Assembly: GCA_002239065.1 (NCBI GenBank)
Contig: MPNO01000013.1
Coordinates: 22,214 to 86,213 of the forward strand
DNA from: Defluviicoccus sp. bin129
GTDB taxonomy: Bacteria; Pseudomonadota; Alphaproteobacteria; MPNO01
Reading direction: 5' to 3'
DNA length: 64,000 nucleotides
Position numbers and translations under genes: made by a program. This document shows positions 54,243-64,000 of this stretch, in pieces. Every line of letters begins with the position of its first letter. Position 1 is the first letter of the stretch. Below the pieces are notes generated by a model. That model ran no database searches, was not told the origin of the DNA, and saw nothing but the letters and a program-made list of their open reading frames with translations.

Positions 54243-56427
54243 TGCGGCGACGGACGCGTGGAAAACTCGATGGGCCTTCATCCGCAAGAAAACGTTCCCC
54301 GCCCAGCGCGAGTGCCGGGCGCCAGCGCGGTTGCGCTCGAGGAGCGGCGGGGCTCTGCCCCTCCGGCCGGCGCCGCGTCCGCTCGGGCCGCGACCCGGCC
54401 GGCAACGCATGACATGACGCTCCAGCCCTCTCCGGACGACTTCTCCCTTCCGGGCGGAAGACCGAGTGAGCCGGCGAATCCGTCCGACGCGGATTTCGAG
54501 AGCGTGCTGATGGAGGGTCTGTCGGAGCCGGTGAGCGCATCCTCGGCGGATGCCGGATGGGCCGATCTTCCGGACTTGTCCCCGCCGTCCCCGGGGGCGT
54601 CGACGGAACCGGAGGCCGACGACGGGGAGCCGGCAACCGACGAAGCCGACATGGACCTCGAGTCCATGCTGCTGGGCGGGCTCTCGGACGCGCCCTCGGT
54701 GTCGTCCGAAGACGCCGACGCGCCCGCCCCGGAGCCGGAAGACGAACCCGGGCCCGAGCCGGAGAGCGCCGCCCCCGAACCCGGCGAATCGCCGGCCGGG
54801 CTGGACACGGATTTCGAGGACGCGCTGCTCGCCGGCCTCTCCGGGGAAGCGGCCTTGTCACCCGGGAACGGGGACGCTTCGGAGTCCCCGGCCCCCGGAA
54901 TCCCGCCGGACCCGCCGCCCGATGCCGGAAGCGAGGAAGGCCCGCAAGACTTTCGCGCGGATTTCAGGTCGGAAGACCCACCGGAAATCGGCCATCCGGA
55001 CGCCTCTTCCATGGATTTCGGCGATCCTCTGACGAGCCTGCCTCCGGTCTCTTCGATCGGAGAAGCGGTTCCCGAGCCGGTATTCGACCCGAACCCGCCG
55101 GAGGCCGGCGACCTCCCGGCCCCTGAGGTCGGCGCCCCCGCCGGAGACTTCCTGCCGGGCGCGGCGCCCGACCGTCCGGTGGCGGCGCTCGCCTTCGCCG
55201 CGGATCCCGAGACCGAGACCGCCTTGCGCCAGGGTCTGCTGCGCTTCGAGGATAGCTGGCCCGATCGCGAGGATCCGCAGGTCTGGCCGGGAGGCTTGCG
55301 CGCCGCGGTCGCCGCGCTCGCCGACGGAAATGCGACGGGTCTGGTCATTGTCGATATCGACGGTATCGCCTACCCGGCGGGCGCCATGCATGAGCTCGCC
55401 GAGGTCTGCGAGGTGGGCACCGCGGTGATCGCGGTCGGCTCGGACGATTCCGCCCGGACGAGCCGCGAGATACTGCTCGCCGGGGTGAGCGACTACCTCG
55501 TCAAGCCGGTCGCCCCTGCGGCGCTCCGCGAGGCGGCCCTGCGCGCGGCGGCAGGGGCGAGGGGATCGCGCGATCGCGGCTGCGTCGCCGGGTTCGCGGG
55601 CACCGGCGGCAGCGGCGCGACGACGCTGGCCGCCGCGACCGCGCTGCACGCGGCCGGACAGGGGCGTTATGTGTCGATCCTGGACCTGAACCGCTCGGTC
55701 TCGCCGATCGGTCTGCTGCTCGACGTCGAGCCCGCGCCAGGCCTCGACCAGGTCTTCGAGGTGGCCGGCAGGTCGCCGCCGGACCCGAAGCTGCTCGACG
55801 GCGTGCGGGCCGAGCGCTCGGAGCGGATTTCGGTCTACGCCTACCGACCCGGCTCGGCCCTTCCCCCGGTTCCCTCGATCCCGGCGCTGGACTGGCTGCT
55901 CGACCAGCTGCGGCAGCGTTCGCAGCTCGTGCTGGTCGACGGGCTGGACGATCCGGCGACCGGTTTCGATCTGCTGGACGAGCTGGACCTCCGCGTCGCG
56001 GTCGTCGAGCCGACCGTCTCCGGGGCGGCTCGCGCGGCGCGCATGGTCGATCTGCTGGGCCGAACCGCGCAGGTGCTGCTGGTGCAGAACCATACGAGGG
56101 CGTTTCGGACCGCCGCCGGAACGCGGCTGCTCGAGGATGCCGGGATCGCGGTTTCGCCGGACGCGGTCGTCCCGTTCGACCGGTCGCTGCCGGAGATCGC
56201 GGGGCGGGGCTGGCCGCGGGGCCGGCTTCCGCGCGGCCTCGGCAAGCCGGTGGCCGCGCTCGCCGCCCTCCCGTTCCCTCCCGCGCCCCGCGCGCCCGGG
56301 CCGCCCGCCGGGCGGCGCCGGGGGCCGCTCTCCCGCCGGCCCGCGGCAGGCCGGTGGCCGCGCTCGCCGCCCTCCTGTCCCTGCCGGGGCCCGGCGTGCC
56401 GGGCGCGGCCGCGGCGGAGGCCTGATC

Positions 56428-57818
<1,391 letters not shown>

Positions 57819-57822
<4 letters not shown>

Positions 57823-58778
57823 GCGGCCCGATCCTCCTGCTTGCAGCCGGCGCGGCGGTCTCGCTTCTCGGCACGGCGCTGTTCCTCCTCCTGGGCCGCC
57901 GCGACAAGGGCTTCCGGAGCCGGCTCGACCGCGTCGCGGCGCCGCTCGCCGCCGCCGCGGGTGCCGAGGATGGCGCCGATACCGACATCTTCCGCGCCGT
58001 CGACGGCGGGCTGCGACTGGGCGGGGTCGGCCGCTTTCTGGAATCCCGCTACCCGCTGCTCGACGCGCGGCGGGTGCTGCCGCGCGCGGCCATCGCCGGC
58101 CTGCTCGCGGCGGCTGGGGTCTGGCTTTCGATGTGGTTCCTCCGGGTCCCGGACGGGTGGTGGACGATGCCGCTCGCGGCTTTCGGCGGGGCGGGCGCGA
58201 TGTGGTACGCGATGTCGTGGATGCAGGCGCGCCGCGCGGACGAGTTCTCGCGCCAGTTTCCCGAGATCGTCGACCAGATCGTGCGGCTCTCCGCCGCGGG
58301 CGTGCCGCCGCTGGAGGCGATCGCGGTGGTGGCGGAGGATGCGCGCGAACCGGTGAGACCGGTGCTGCGCAATGTCTGCGACGGGCTGACCGGGGGGCTC
58401 GACGCCGATAGCGCGCTGGTTGCCGTGGCCCGGCGCGTGCGGCTCGCCGAGTTCACCCTGTTCACCGCGGTCATCCGGCTGCAGCGCCGCGCGGGGGGCG
58501 GCGTCTCGAGCTCCTTCGCCAATCTCTCCGCCGCGCTGCGCGGGCGCCGGAGCACGGCGCTCAAGGCGCATGCCTCGACCGCGCAGACCCGGCTCACGCT
58601 GCTGGTGCTGGCGGTGATGCCGGGCATCGTCCTGGCGGCCCAGTATTTCATCTCGCGGGAATCGGTCGAGATCCTGTTCGACCCCGAGGGGGGGGTCCTG
58701 CTGCTCCGGATCGGCGTCGGGCTGATCGTCTTCGGCCTGCTGGCCGCGCGGGCGATGGCCGCGCGGATCGAGAAATAG
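57819..58778 (+). CDS. tadB: Tad inner-membrane protein TadB
   Basis: A 319-residue polytopic membrane protein of the GspF-type platform. Membrane segments lie near residues 3-23, 92-130 and at the C-terminus (280-310). The central cytoplasmic domain has QFPEIVDQIVRLSAAGVPPLEAI and a glycine pair in RRAGGGVSSSFANLSAALRG. The start is the TTG at 57819, in a TTGA overlap with tadA and preceded by GGGGAGG at the right distance. It works with TadC and TadA to extrude Flp. Confidence 0.93.
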
Positions 58779-58788
58779 GGAGGCGCCG

Positions 58789-59766
58789 ATGCCCGAATCG
58801 CTGTTGCCGGTTGCCGCCCTCGCCGCGGGCGTGCTGTTCCTGCTGGCGGTCGCCCCGATCGTGTTCCGCGAGACGCAGCGGACGCGCGCGCTCGACCGGC
58901 GGCTCGCCCCGCTCCGCGAGCAGGCCGCGTCGGGCCTGGCGGCGCCCGACGCCTCGCCGCTGGCCGCCCCGGGATCGTTGCGGCAATTCGGCTCCGCGCT
59001 GGTTCGCGTCGGCTCCATGCTGGTCCCGGTCGGCGCCGCGGAACGCGAGAAGCTCGCGGGCATGTTGCGGGCCGGCGGCTTCGCCCGCCACGACGCGCTG
59101 TCGATCTTCCTGTCGGTCAAGTTCGCGACGGCGTTCGCGCTGGCGGCTGGCGCCGGGCTGTGGGCCGCGGGCTCCCCGATGGTGAGCCGGTACGCGATCC
59201 TGGTCGCGCTCGCCGCGCTCGCGGGGTTCGTCATCGGCGGCGTCCTGCCGGAATATGCGCTGCGCGCGCGTATCGCCCGGCGCGTGAGAAGCATGACCTC
59301 GGCCATTCCCGATGCGCTCGACATGCTGGTCATGTGCCTGGAAGCGGGGCTGACGGCGGAGCGGGGCATCCTGACGGTGGCCGAGACGCTGGCGCCGATC
59401 GAGCCCGGCCTCGCCGCCGAGTTCCGCCAGATCGAGGTCGAGCTCCGTCTCGGCTCCGACAAGCGCACGGTGCTCACCGAGTACTGGCGGCGCACCGAGA
59501 TCGACGGGCTGCGCGACTTCGCGATGGCGCTCATCCAGGGCGACCGCTACGGCACGCCGCTGTCGCAGTCGATGAAGAGCATCGCGGCCGACCAGCGGCT
59601 CCAGAAGGCGGCGCGCATCCAGGCCCAGGCCGAGCGGCTGCCGGTGCTGATGACGCTGCCGATGCTGCTCTTCGTGGTGCCCGGCACCATGCTGCTCGTG
59701 GCCGGACCGGCGGTGATGAGCGCGCTCTCCAATCTCGGCAATATCGGCAACATTGGCGGTCAGTGA
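58789..59766 (+). CDS. tadC: Tad inner-membrane protein TadC
   Basis: A 325-residue TadB paralogue. Membrane helices are near residues 5-25, 105-150 and 285-310. The cytoplasmic core shows SAIPDALDMLVMCLEAGLTAERGI and the conserved E-x-R-R-T-E-like EYWRRTEIDGLRDFA. The C-terminus ends SALSNLGNIGNIGGQ. It begins ten bases after tadB. It ends the recognisable pilus assembly genes; the next gene starts one base after its stop codon. Confidence 0.93.
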   Translation: MPESLLPVAALAAGVLFLLAVAPIVFRETQRTRALDRRLAPLREQAASGLAAPDASPLAAPGSLRQFGSALVRVGSMLVPVGAAEREKLAGMLRAGGFARHDALSIFLSVKFATAFALAAGAGLWAAGSPMVSRYAILVALAALAGFVIGGVLPEYALRARIARRVRSMTSAIPDALDMLVMCLEAGLTAERGILTVAETLAPIEPGLAAEFRQIEVELRLGSDKRTVLTEYWRRTEIDGLRDFAMALIQGDRYGTPLSQSMKSIAADQRLQKAARIQAQAERLPVLMTLPMLLFVVPGTMLLVAGPAVMSALSNLGNIGNIGGQ

Positions 59767-59767
59767 C

Positions 59768-60736
59768 ATGCGGGACAGGCGTGCATCGTTTCTCTTCCGG
59801 CTGGCTGCGGTCCTGGCCGCCGCCGCGTTCCTCGCACCCGGCGCGCGCGCCGAGGAGCCGATCTCGCCGATCCCGGAGACGGTCGACGTGAACCCGGAGA
59901 AGGTGAATCTCGGCCGCCAGCTGTTTCATGACCCGATCCTGTCGAAGGACGGCACGATTTCCTGCGCGAGCTGCCACGACCTCGCCACCGGCGGGGACGA
60001 CGGGCGCAGGATTTCGCTCGGGGTCGACGACAAGCCGGGCAAGGTCAACTCGCCGACCGTGTTCAACGCGGGCATGAACTTCAAGCAGTTCTGGGACGGC
60101 CGCGCGCGCACCCTCGAACACCAGATCGACGGGCCGGTGCAGTCCGCCTTCGAGATGGGGAGCCTGTGGCCCGACGTGATCTCGAGGCTCTACAAGGACG
60201 ACGACTATCCCGGGATGTTCAAGACGATCTATCCCGGCGGCATCGACCGCCGGAGCGTGAAGAACGCGATCGCCGAGTACATCAAGTCCCTGACCACGCC
60301 CAACAGCCGCTTCGACCGCTGGCTCAAGGGGGACAGGAAGGCGCTCAACGCGCAGGAAAAGCGCGGCTACGCGCTGTTCAAGGACTATGGCTGCTCGTCC
60401 TGCCACCAGGGCGCCAATGTCGGCGGCAACATGTTCCAGGTGTTCGGCGTCCTCAACGACTACTTCAAGAAACGGGGCGACATCACCGAGGCCGATCTCG
60501 GCCGCTACAACATCACCGGAAACGAAGAGGACCGGCACGCCTTCAAGGTGCCGAGCCTCCGCATGGCGGCGATGACCGCCCCCTACCTGCACGACGGGAG
60601 CGCCAAGACGCTGCGCGACGCCGTCGATGCGATGTTCGAGTTCCAGCTCGGCCGCGAGGCGCCCGACAGGGACAAGGACGACATCGTCGCGTTCATCAAG
60701 ACGCTGGCAGGCGAACACGAGGAGCTATCCCCATGA
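59768..60736 (+). CDS. Di-heme cytochrome c peroxidase (MauG/CcpA family)
   Basis: A 322-residue periplasmic protein. Signal peptide at residues 1-28 (ending ARAE). Two c-type heme motifs are visible: CASCH near residue 69 and CSSCH near residue 215. The intervening segment NSPTVFNAGMNFKQFWDGRA and the later KVPSLRMAAMTAPYLHDGSA are typical of bacterial cytochrome c peroxidases and MauG relatives. It reduces hydrogen peroxide or oxidises a protein partner. The ATG at 59768 is one base after tadC; the stop overlaps the histidine kinase start. A role in redox sensing with that kinase is inferred from position. Confidence 0.93.
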   Translation: MRDRRASFLFRLAAVLAAAAFLAPGARAEEPISPIPETVDVNPEKVNLGRQLFHDPILSKDGTISCASCHDLATGGDDGRRISLGVDDKPGKVNSPTVFNAGMNFKQFWDGRARTLEHQIDGPVQSAFEMGSLWPDVISRLYKDDDYPGMFKTIYPGGIDRRSVKNAIAEYIKSLTTPNSRFDRWLKGDRKALNAQEKRGYALFKDYGCSSCHQGANVGGNMFQVFGVLNDYFKKRGDITEADLGRYNITGNEEDRHAFKVPSLRMAAMTAPYLHDGSAKTLRDAVDAMFEFQLGREAPDRDKDDIVAFIKTLAGEHEELSP

Positions 60737-62523
60737 GAACCGGCGCTGTCATTCTCGGCACCTGCGTCTCCGCCGTCCTGCTGGCGGCGGCGGGCGTCCT
60801 CTATCTGCTCGCGCAGAACAACGGTTCGGAGCATTACCGCAAGTCGATCGATCTGGTCCGCCAGATCCAGCTGGTGTCGTCCGACTGGAGCATGGAGGTC
60901 ACGCGGGTCAGGTCGAACCCGCTGGCGGACTTCGATTCGCTCGCCGCCTTCATCCCCCGCATGGCGCGGCTCAAGGAGAGCCTCTCCGACACCGCCCAGC
61001 GCATCCCCGGCCTCCCCGACCGGCTTGCAAGCGACATCCAGGCCTATCTCGCCGCCATCGAGGCGCGGGAGGAGCGCGTCGAGCGCTTCAAGACCGGCTA
61101 CGCCGTGGTGCGCAACTCGAACCGCTACCTGCCGATCGCGGCCGCGAACGTTCTGAGCCAGGCCCGCGATACGAATGACGAGAAGCTCGCCGCCAGCATC
61201 TCGGCGCTGACCCGGGACGTGAACCTCTATCTCGCCACACCTACCGAAATCGCGCAGTCCCGCATCGCTTCCGGGATCCGCAAGCTCCGCGAGGCGAGCG
61301 TCGCATATCCCCCGGCGCTCGCCAACGCGCTCGCCAACCTCTATTCGCACGCCGAGGTCCTGGTCGCCAAGCAGGGGCCGACGGAGCAGCTCTTCGCCCA
61401 GGCCACCTCCGCCGACATCTCCGATCTGACCAACCAGCTGAGCGACGCCATGGAGTTCGAGGTCGGCAAGCGGGAGGCGCTCGCCTCCTGGTACGAGCGC
61501 GGCATGCTGGCGGTATTCGCCCTGCTGGTCCTGTTCTGGATCCTGCTCGCCCTGCAGCAGAGGATGCGGGGCGGGACGGCGGACGCCCGGGTCGCCGCTC
61601 GCATGGCGGCGGCCGAGCTCGAACCCGCGCCCGAGGCCGCGGCGGCCGCCGCCGCCGGCGCCGCCGAATCGGTTGCGGAAGCCGGCCCGGCCCCCGTTCC
61701 CGCGGCATCCTCCGCGCTCGATGCCGGGTCCCGGGCGCCGCCCGCCCCCGCCCCGGAATCGCCCCGGCACACCGAAGCCGACGCCGCGCTGCTTCACGGC
61801 TTCGTGGTCAAGTCGCTGGCCGGAATCCTCGCCGCCTCCGCCGAGGAAGTCTCCGGGCGGATGGACTATCTGCGCCGCACCCAGCAGCGCATCCGGGATG
61901 CGGTCGGCGACGGCGGCGCGGTCGCCGGTCTCGACAGCGAGGTCGATGTCGAGGAAGAGATCGAGACCGTCGGCGGCATCGCGATGAACGTGCGCCAGCG
62001 GATGAACGCCATCGCCGATCTCGCGCGGCGCCTCGATTCCTTCGCCGGCGCGCCGGCCAACCATGTCGACCGCGGCATGATCGATCTCAACGCCTGCGTC
62101 GAGAACGCGATCGCGACCGTCGCGGCCGGGAGCGACGCGACGATCGTGAGCAATCTCGGCGACGTTCCCGAGATATTCGCGTCGACGGCGGATTTCGAGA
62201 CGCTCCTCGGCGAGCTCCTCGACAACTCGATCGCCGCAGTCCGCGGCCTCGAGGACCGCAAGGGCATCGTCAAGGTCGACACCGCGCGCAAGGACGACGA
62301 GATCCTGATCACGATCATCGACAACGGCGCCGGCATTCCGCCCGAGCAGCGGGCGAACGTGTTCAAGCCGTTCTATACCTCGCGCGACGGCGCGATGGGC
62401 ATCGGCCTCGCTTTCGCCGGCCATCTGGCGAGGAAGTATGACGGCGTCATCAAGATCAACTCGCTGCCGGGCCAGGGAACCGTCGCGCGCGTCACCCTGC
62501 CCGCCGGGATCGCGGCCCCGTGA
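60733..62523 (+). CDS. DAHL-domain sensor histidine kinase
   Basis: A 596-residue membrane sensor. Two membrane segments (about 7-27 and 256-276) enclose a periplasmic helical domain (QLVSSDWSMEVTRVRSNPLA, RFKTGYAVVRNSNRYLP) that I take for a DAHL domain. After an Ala/Pro-rich linker (about 295-345) comes a helical region and a HATPase domain with ELLDNSIAAV (N box, near 493), DNGAGIP (near 530) and GIGLAFAGHLARK (near 555). No standard H-box with a phospho-accepting His followed by Glu/Asp is visible. It overlaps the peroxidase gene upstream (ATGA) and the receptor downstream (GTGA). Confidence 0.9.
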   Translation: MRTGAVILGTCVSAVLLAAAGVLYLLAQNNGSEHYRKSIDLVRQIQLVSSDWSMEVTRVRSNPLADFDSLAAFIPRMARLKESLSDTAQRIPGLPDRLASDIQAYLAAIEAREERVERFKTGYAVVRNSNRYLPIAAANVLSQARDTNDEKLAASISALTRDVNLYLATPTEIAQSRIASGIRKLREASVAYPPALANALANLYSHAEVLVAKQGPTEQLFAQATSADISDLTNQLSDAMEFEVGKREALASWYERGMLAVFALLVLFWILLALQQRMRGGTADARVAARMAAAELEPAPEAAAAAAAGAAESVAEAGPAPVPAASSALDAGSRAPPAPAPESPRHTEADAALLHGFVVKSLAGILAASAEEVSGRMDYLRRTQQRIRDAVGDGGAVAGLDSEVDVEEEIETVGGIAMNVRQRMNAIADLARRLDSFAGAPANHVDRGMIDLNACVENAIATVAAGSDATIVSNLGDVPEIFASTADFETLLGELLDNSIAAVRGLEDRKGIVKVDTARKDDEILITIIDNGAGIPPEQRANVFKPFYTSRDGAMGIGLAFAGHLARKYDGVIKINSLPGQGTVARVTLPAGIAAP

Positions 62524-64000
62524 ACGCGCTCGACATACCCGACCGCCAGACCGCGCCGGGCCCGACCGGGACCGGCAGCGCTCTCGCATGGCCCGGGAGC
62601 GCTCCGAGGACCTCGCGGCGCCGCCGCGGCTCCGGCCTGCGGTCCCAGCTGGTCTCCAACGCGCTGCTCGCGGCCGGCCTGCCCATCCTGCTCACCGGCG
62701 GGCTCGCGGCCTTCCTGCTCGCCGGGAGTCCCGAGATCGCCGCGACCGGCCCCGGCGCCGGCCGGGAGGCGCCCAGCGAGGACGCGGCCCGCGCCGGTTC
62801 GGCCCTGCCCGTGGCCGCGGCGGCGAGCCGGCTGGACGGGTTCCTCGCCGCCCGCATCGCGGAGGCGAGAACATGGGCGTCGACTCGCGCCATCGTCGAG
62901 GCCGCCCGCGCGGCCGATCCCGGCCACACGCCGGAAGCCCCTGCCGGGCCCCCGGCCCGGGACGGCGGGCGCCGGGCGGCAAAGGGTCCGCACCCCTGGC
63001 CGGGAGCCGATTCGTTTCTTCATCGGCGGCTGGCCGAGTCGCCATGGCTGGAGCGGGCCTTCCTCACCGACCGGAACGGCTTCACCGTCGCATCGACCGG
63101 TCCCGCCGGCGCTGCCGGGCGGATCGGCGAGCGCTGGTGGCAGGCCGCGTGGAAGGACGGGATTGACGTGGACCCGGTGGATTACGACGAACCGGCCGGT
63201 CCGCGGCGGCTCGGCCTGGCGGTGCGTATCGAGGATCCCCGGGGCGGCGCGCCGCTCGGCGTCCTGAAGGCCGTGCTGGCAATCGAGCCCATCGGGACCA
63301 TGGCCGCCCCTGCGGCGCCGCCGGTCCCGGCCGCAGGCGTCGAATCGGCGGCTTTGACCCGCACACCCGCCGAGCCGGAAGGTGCCGGCCGCGCACGCAT
63401 GGTCAAGGCCAGGCCCCGCGCCCCCGGCCCGGGGGCGGCGACTGGGCGCTTTGCCCCCCCCCCCCCGCCGAGCCGGAAGGTGCCGGCCGCGCACGCATGG
63501 TCAAGGCCAGCGCCGGCGCCGACGATCGGAACGGGCTCCCCTTCCGAGCCGGGCCGGGTGCCGGGGCGACCGGGCTTCTGCGCGCCGGGGGCGGGCCGGC
63601 AAGCGAGGCATCGAACGCAGGCTCGTTCGCGTCCGCGCTCGACCGCCTCGGTCTCGGGCGGGACAGTCTGCGGAGCATCGTCGCCAGGATTCCCGATCCG
63701 GCCGTGCTGTCGGCCGGGATCGGGGACGCGCTCGCCGATCGGCGCATGCAACTCGCGCTGGCGCTGGGCGCGATCGCGCTGCTGAGCGCCCTCTTCGCCG
63801 CCATGCTCGCCAACGCCGCGGCGCGGCGCTACGCCGCGGCGATTCGCGCGGTGACCGAGATGGCCGAACGCTCCGCGCGGGGGGAGCGGGCGCGCGTGGC
63901 CGCGGTCGCGACCCCGCGCGAGACCCCCCGCCTCGGCGAAGCCGTGGATCGGCTGGCGCGTCGCTGCAACCGGGTCCGCGAGCCCCGCCCCGTGGTCGGC
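62520..64000 (+). CDS. Membrane receptor with periplasmic sensor region, frame-broken and leaving the window
   Basis: The GTG at 62520 overlaps the kinase stop. An N-terminal basic stretch and membrane helix (about residues 43-67, LVSNALLAAGLPILLTGGLA) precede a large periplasmic part that looks cache-like (RIAEARTWASTRAIVEAAR; ERAFLTDRNGFTVASTGPAG). At 63464-63510 a 47-bp segment repeats 63366-63412 exactly, after a run of 13 C. The reading frame is lost there, but resumes in another frame with a second membrane helix (LALALGAIALLSALFAAMLA) and a HAMP-like region to the end of the window. The output domain lies outside. Confidence 0.7.

Overview
The window reads as a chromosomal segment of a GC-rich alphaproteobacterium, most likely a Rhodospirillales-type lineage. 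The evidence is the block rpoZ-rsh-pdxJ-acpS-lepB-rnc-era-recO-parC followed by bpt and hemB, a gene order typical of Alphaproteobacteria. A PhaR/phasin/class I PhaC storage locus, an RpoH-type sigma factor, a metal-binding Asp-type HemB and several TRAP transporters also fit. The species cannot be named from sequence alone.

Layout. 1-5482 (minus strand): a tightly packed operon running phasin, terminator, phaC, a 79-residue protein, MaoC hydratase, HAD dehalogenase, alpha/beta hydrolase, Rieske ferredoxin, a small unknown protein, and the start of another gene at the left edge. PhaR is divergent at 5647, and palindromic operator candidates lie between it and the phasin gene. 6208-6729: a REP-like palindrome followed by six tandem units. 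6730-20142: housekeeping genes (dapA, smpB, a decayed HEPN pair, family 5 UDG, NYN nuclease, folK, rpoZ, rsh, pdxJ, acpS, lepB, rnc, era, recO, parC). 20227-25078: a TRAP transporter of the 2-oxoacid-binding type whose large permease carries a roughly 320-residue coiled-coil tail. 25082-32743: bpt, thioesterase, flavin reductase, threonine dehydratase, penicillin-acylase-type hydrolase, hemB, rpoH. 32941-37824: a MarR regulator converging on a second TRAP operon with a fused permease and two paralogous binding proteins.

37970-64000 is the accessory part, a mosaic Tad (Flp pilus) locus. It contains a TadE/G-like protein, a TadD-RcpA fusion secretin, a vWA-type TadG, a lipoprotein, two TadZ/CpaE paralogues (one with an acidic repeat-bearing N-terminus), TadE, Flp, a membrane spermidine-synthase-like protein and TadA-TadB-TadC. 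The operon continues through overlapping or near-contiguous start codons into a di-heme peroxidase (MauG/CcpA type), a DAHL-type sensor kinase and a large membrane receptor that leaves the window. Mobile-element debris is woven in: an IS1182-type remnant next to a Fic gene remnant, a decayed DDE transposase, two 254-bp direct repeats about 2.5 kb apart, a chimera of a Flp leader with the end of an lspA gene, and a transferrin-binding-like fragment fused to unrelated sequence.

Three otherwise good genes (pdxJ, the second tadZ, the terminal receptor) are broken at C-rich stretches, two of them beside about 100-bp near-tandem duplications. All three shift the frame by the same amount. I regard this as a likely assembly artefact rather than biology. 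No tRNA, rRNA, CRISPR array or prophage was found.
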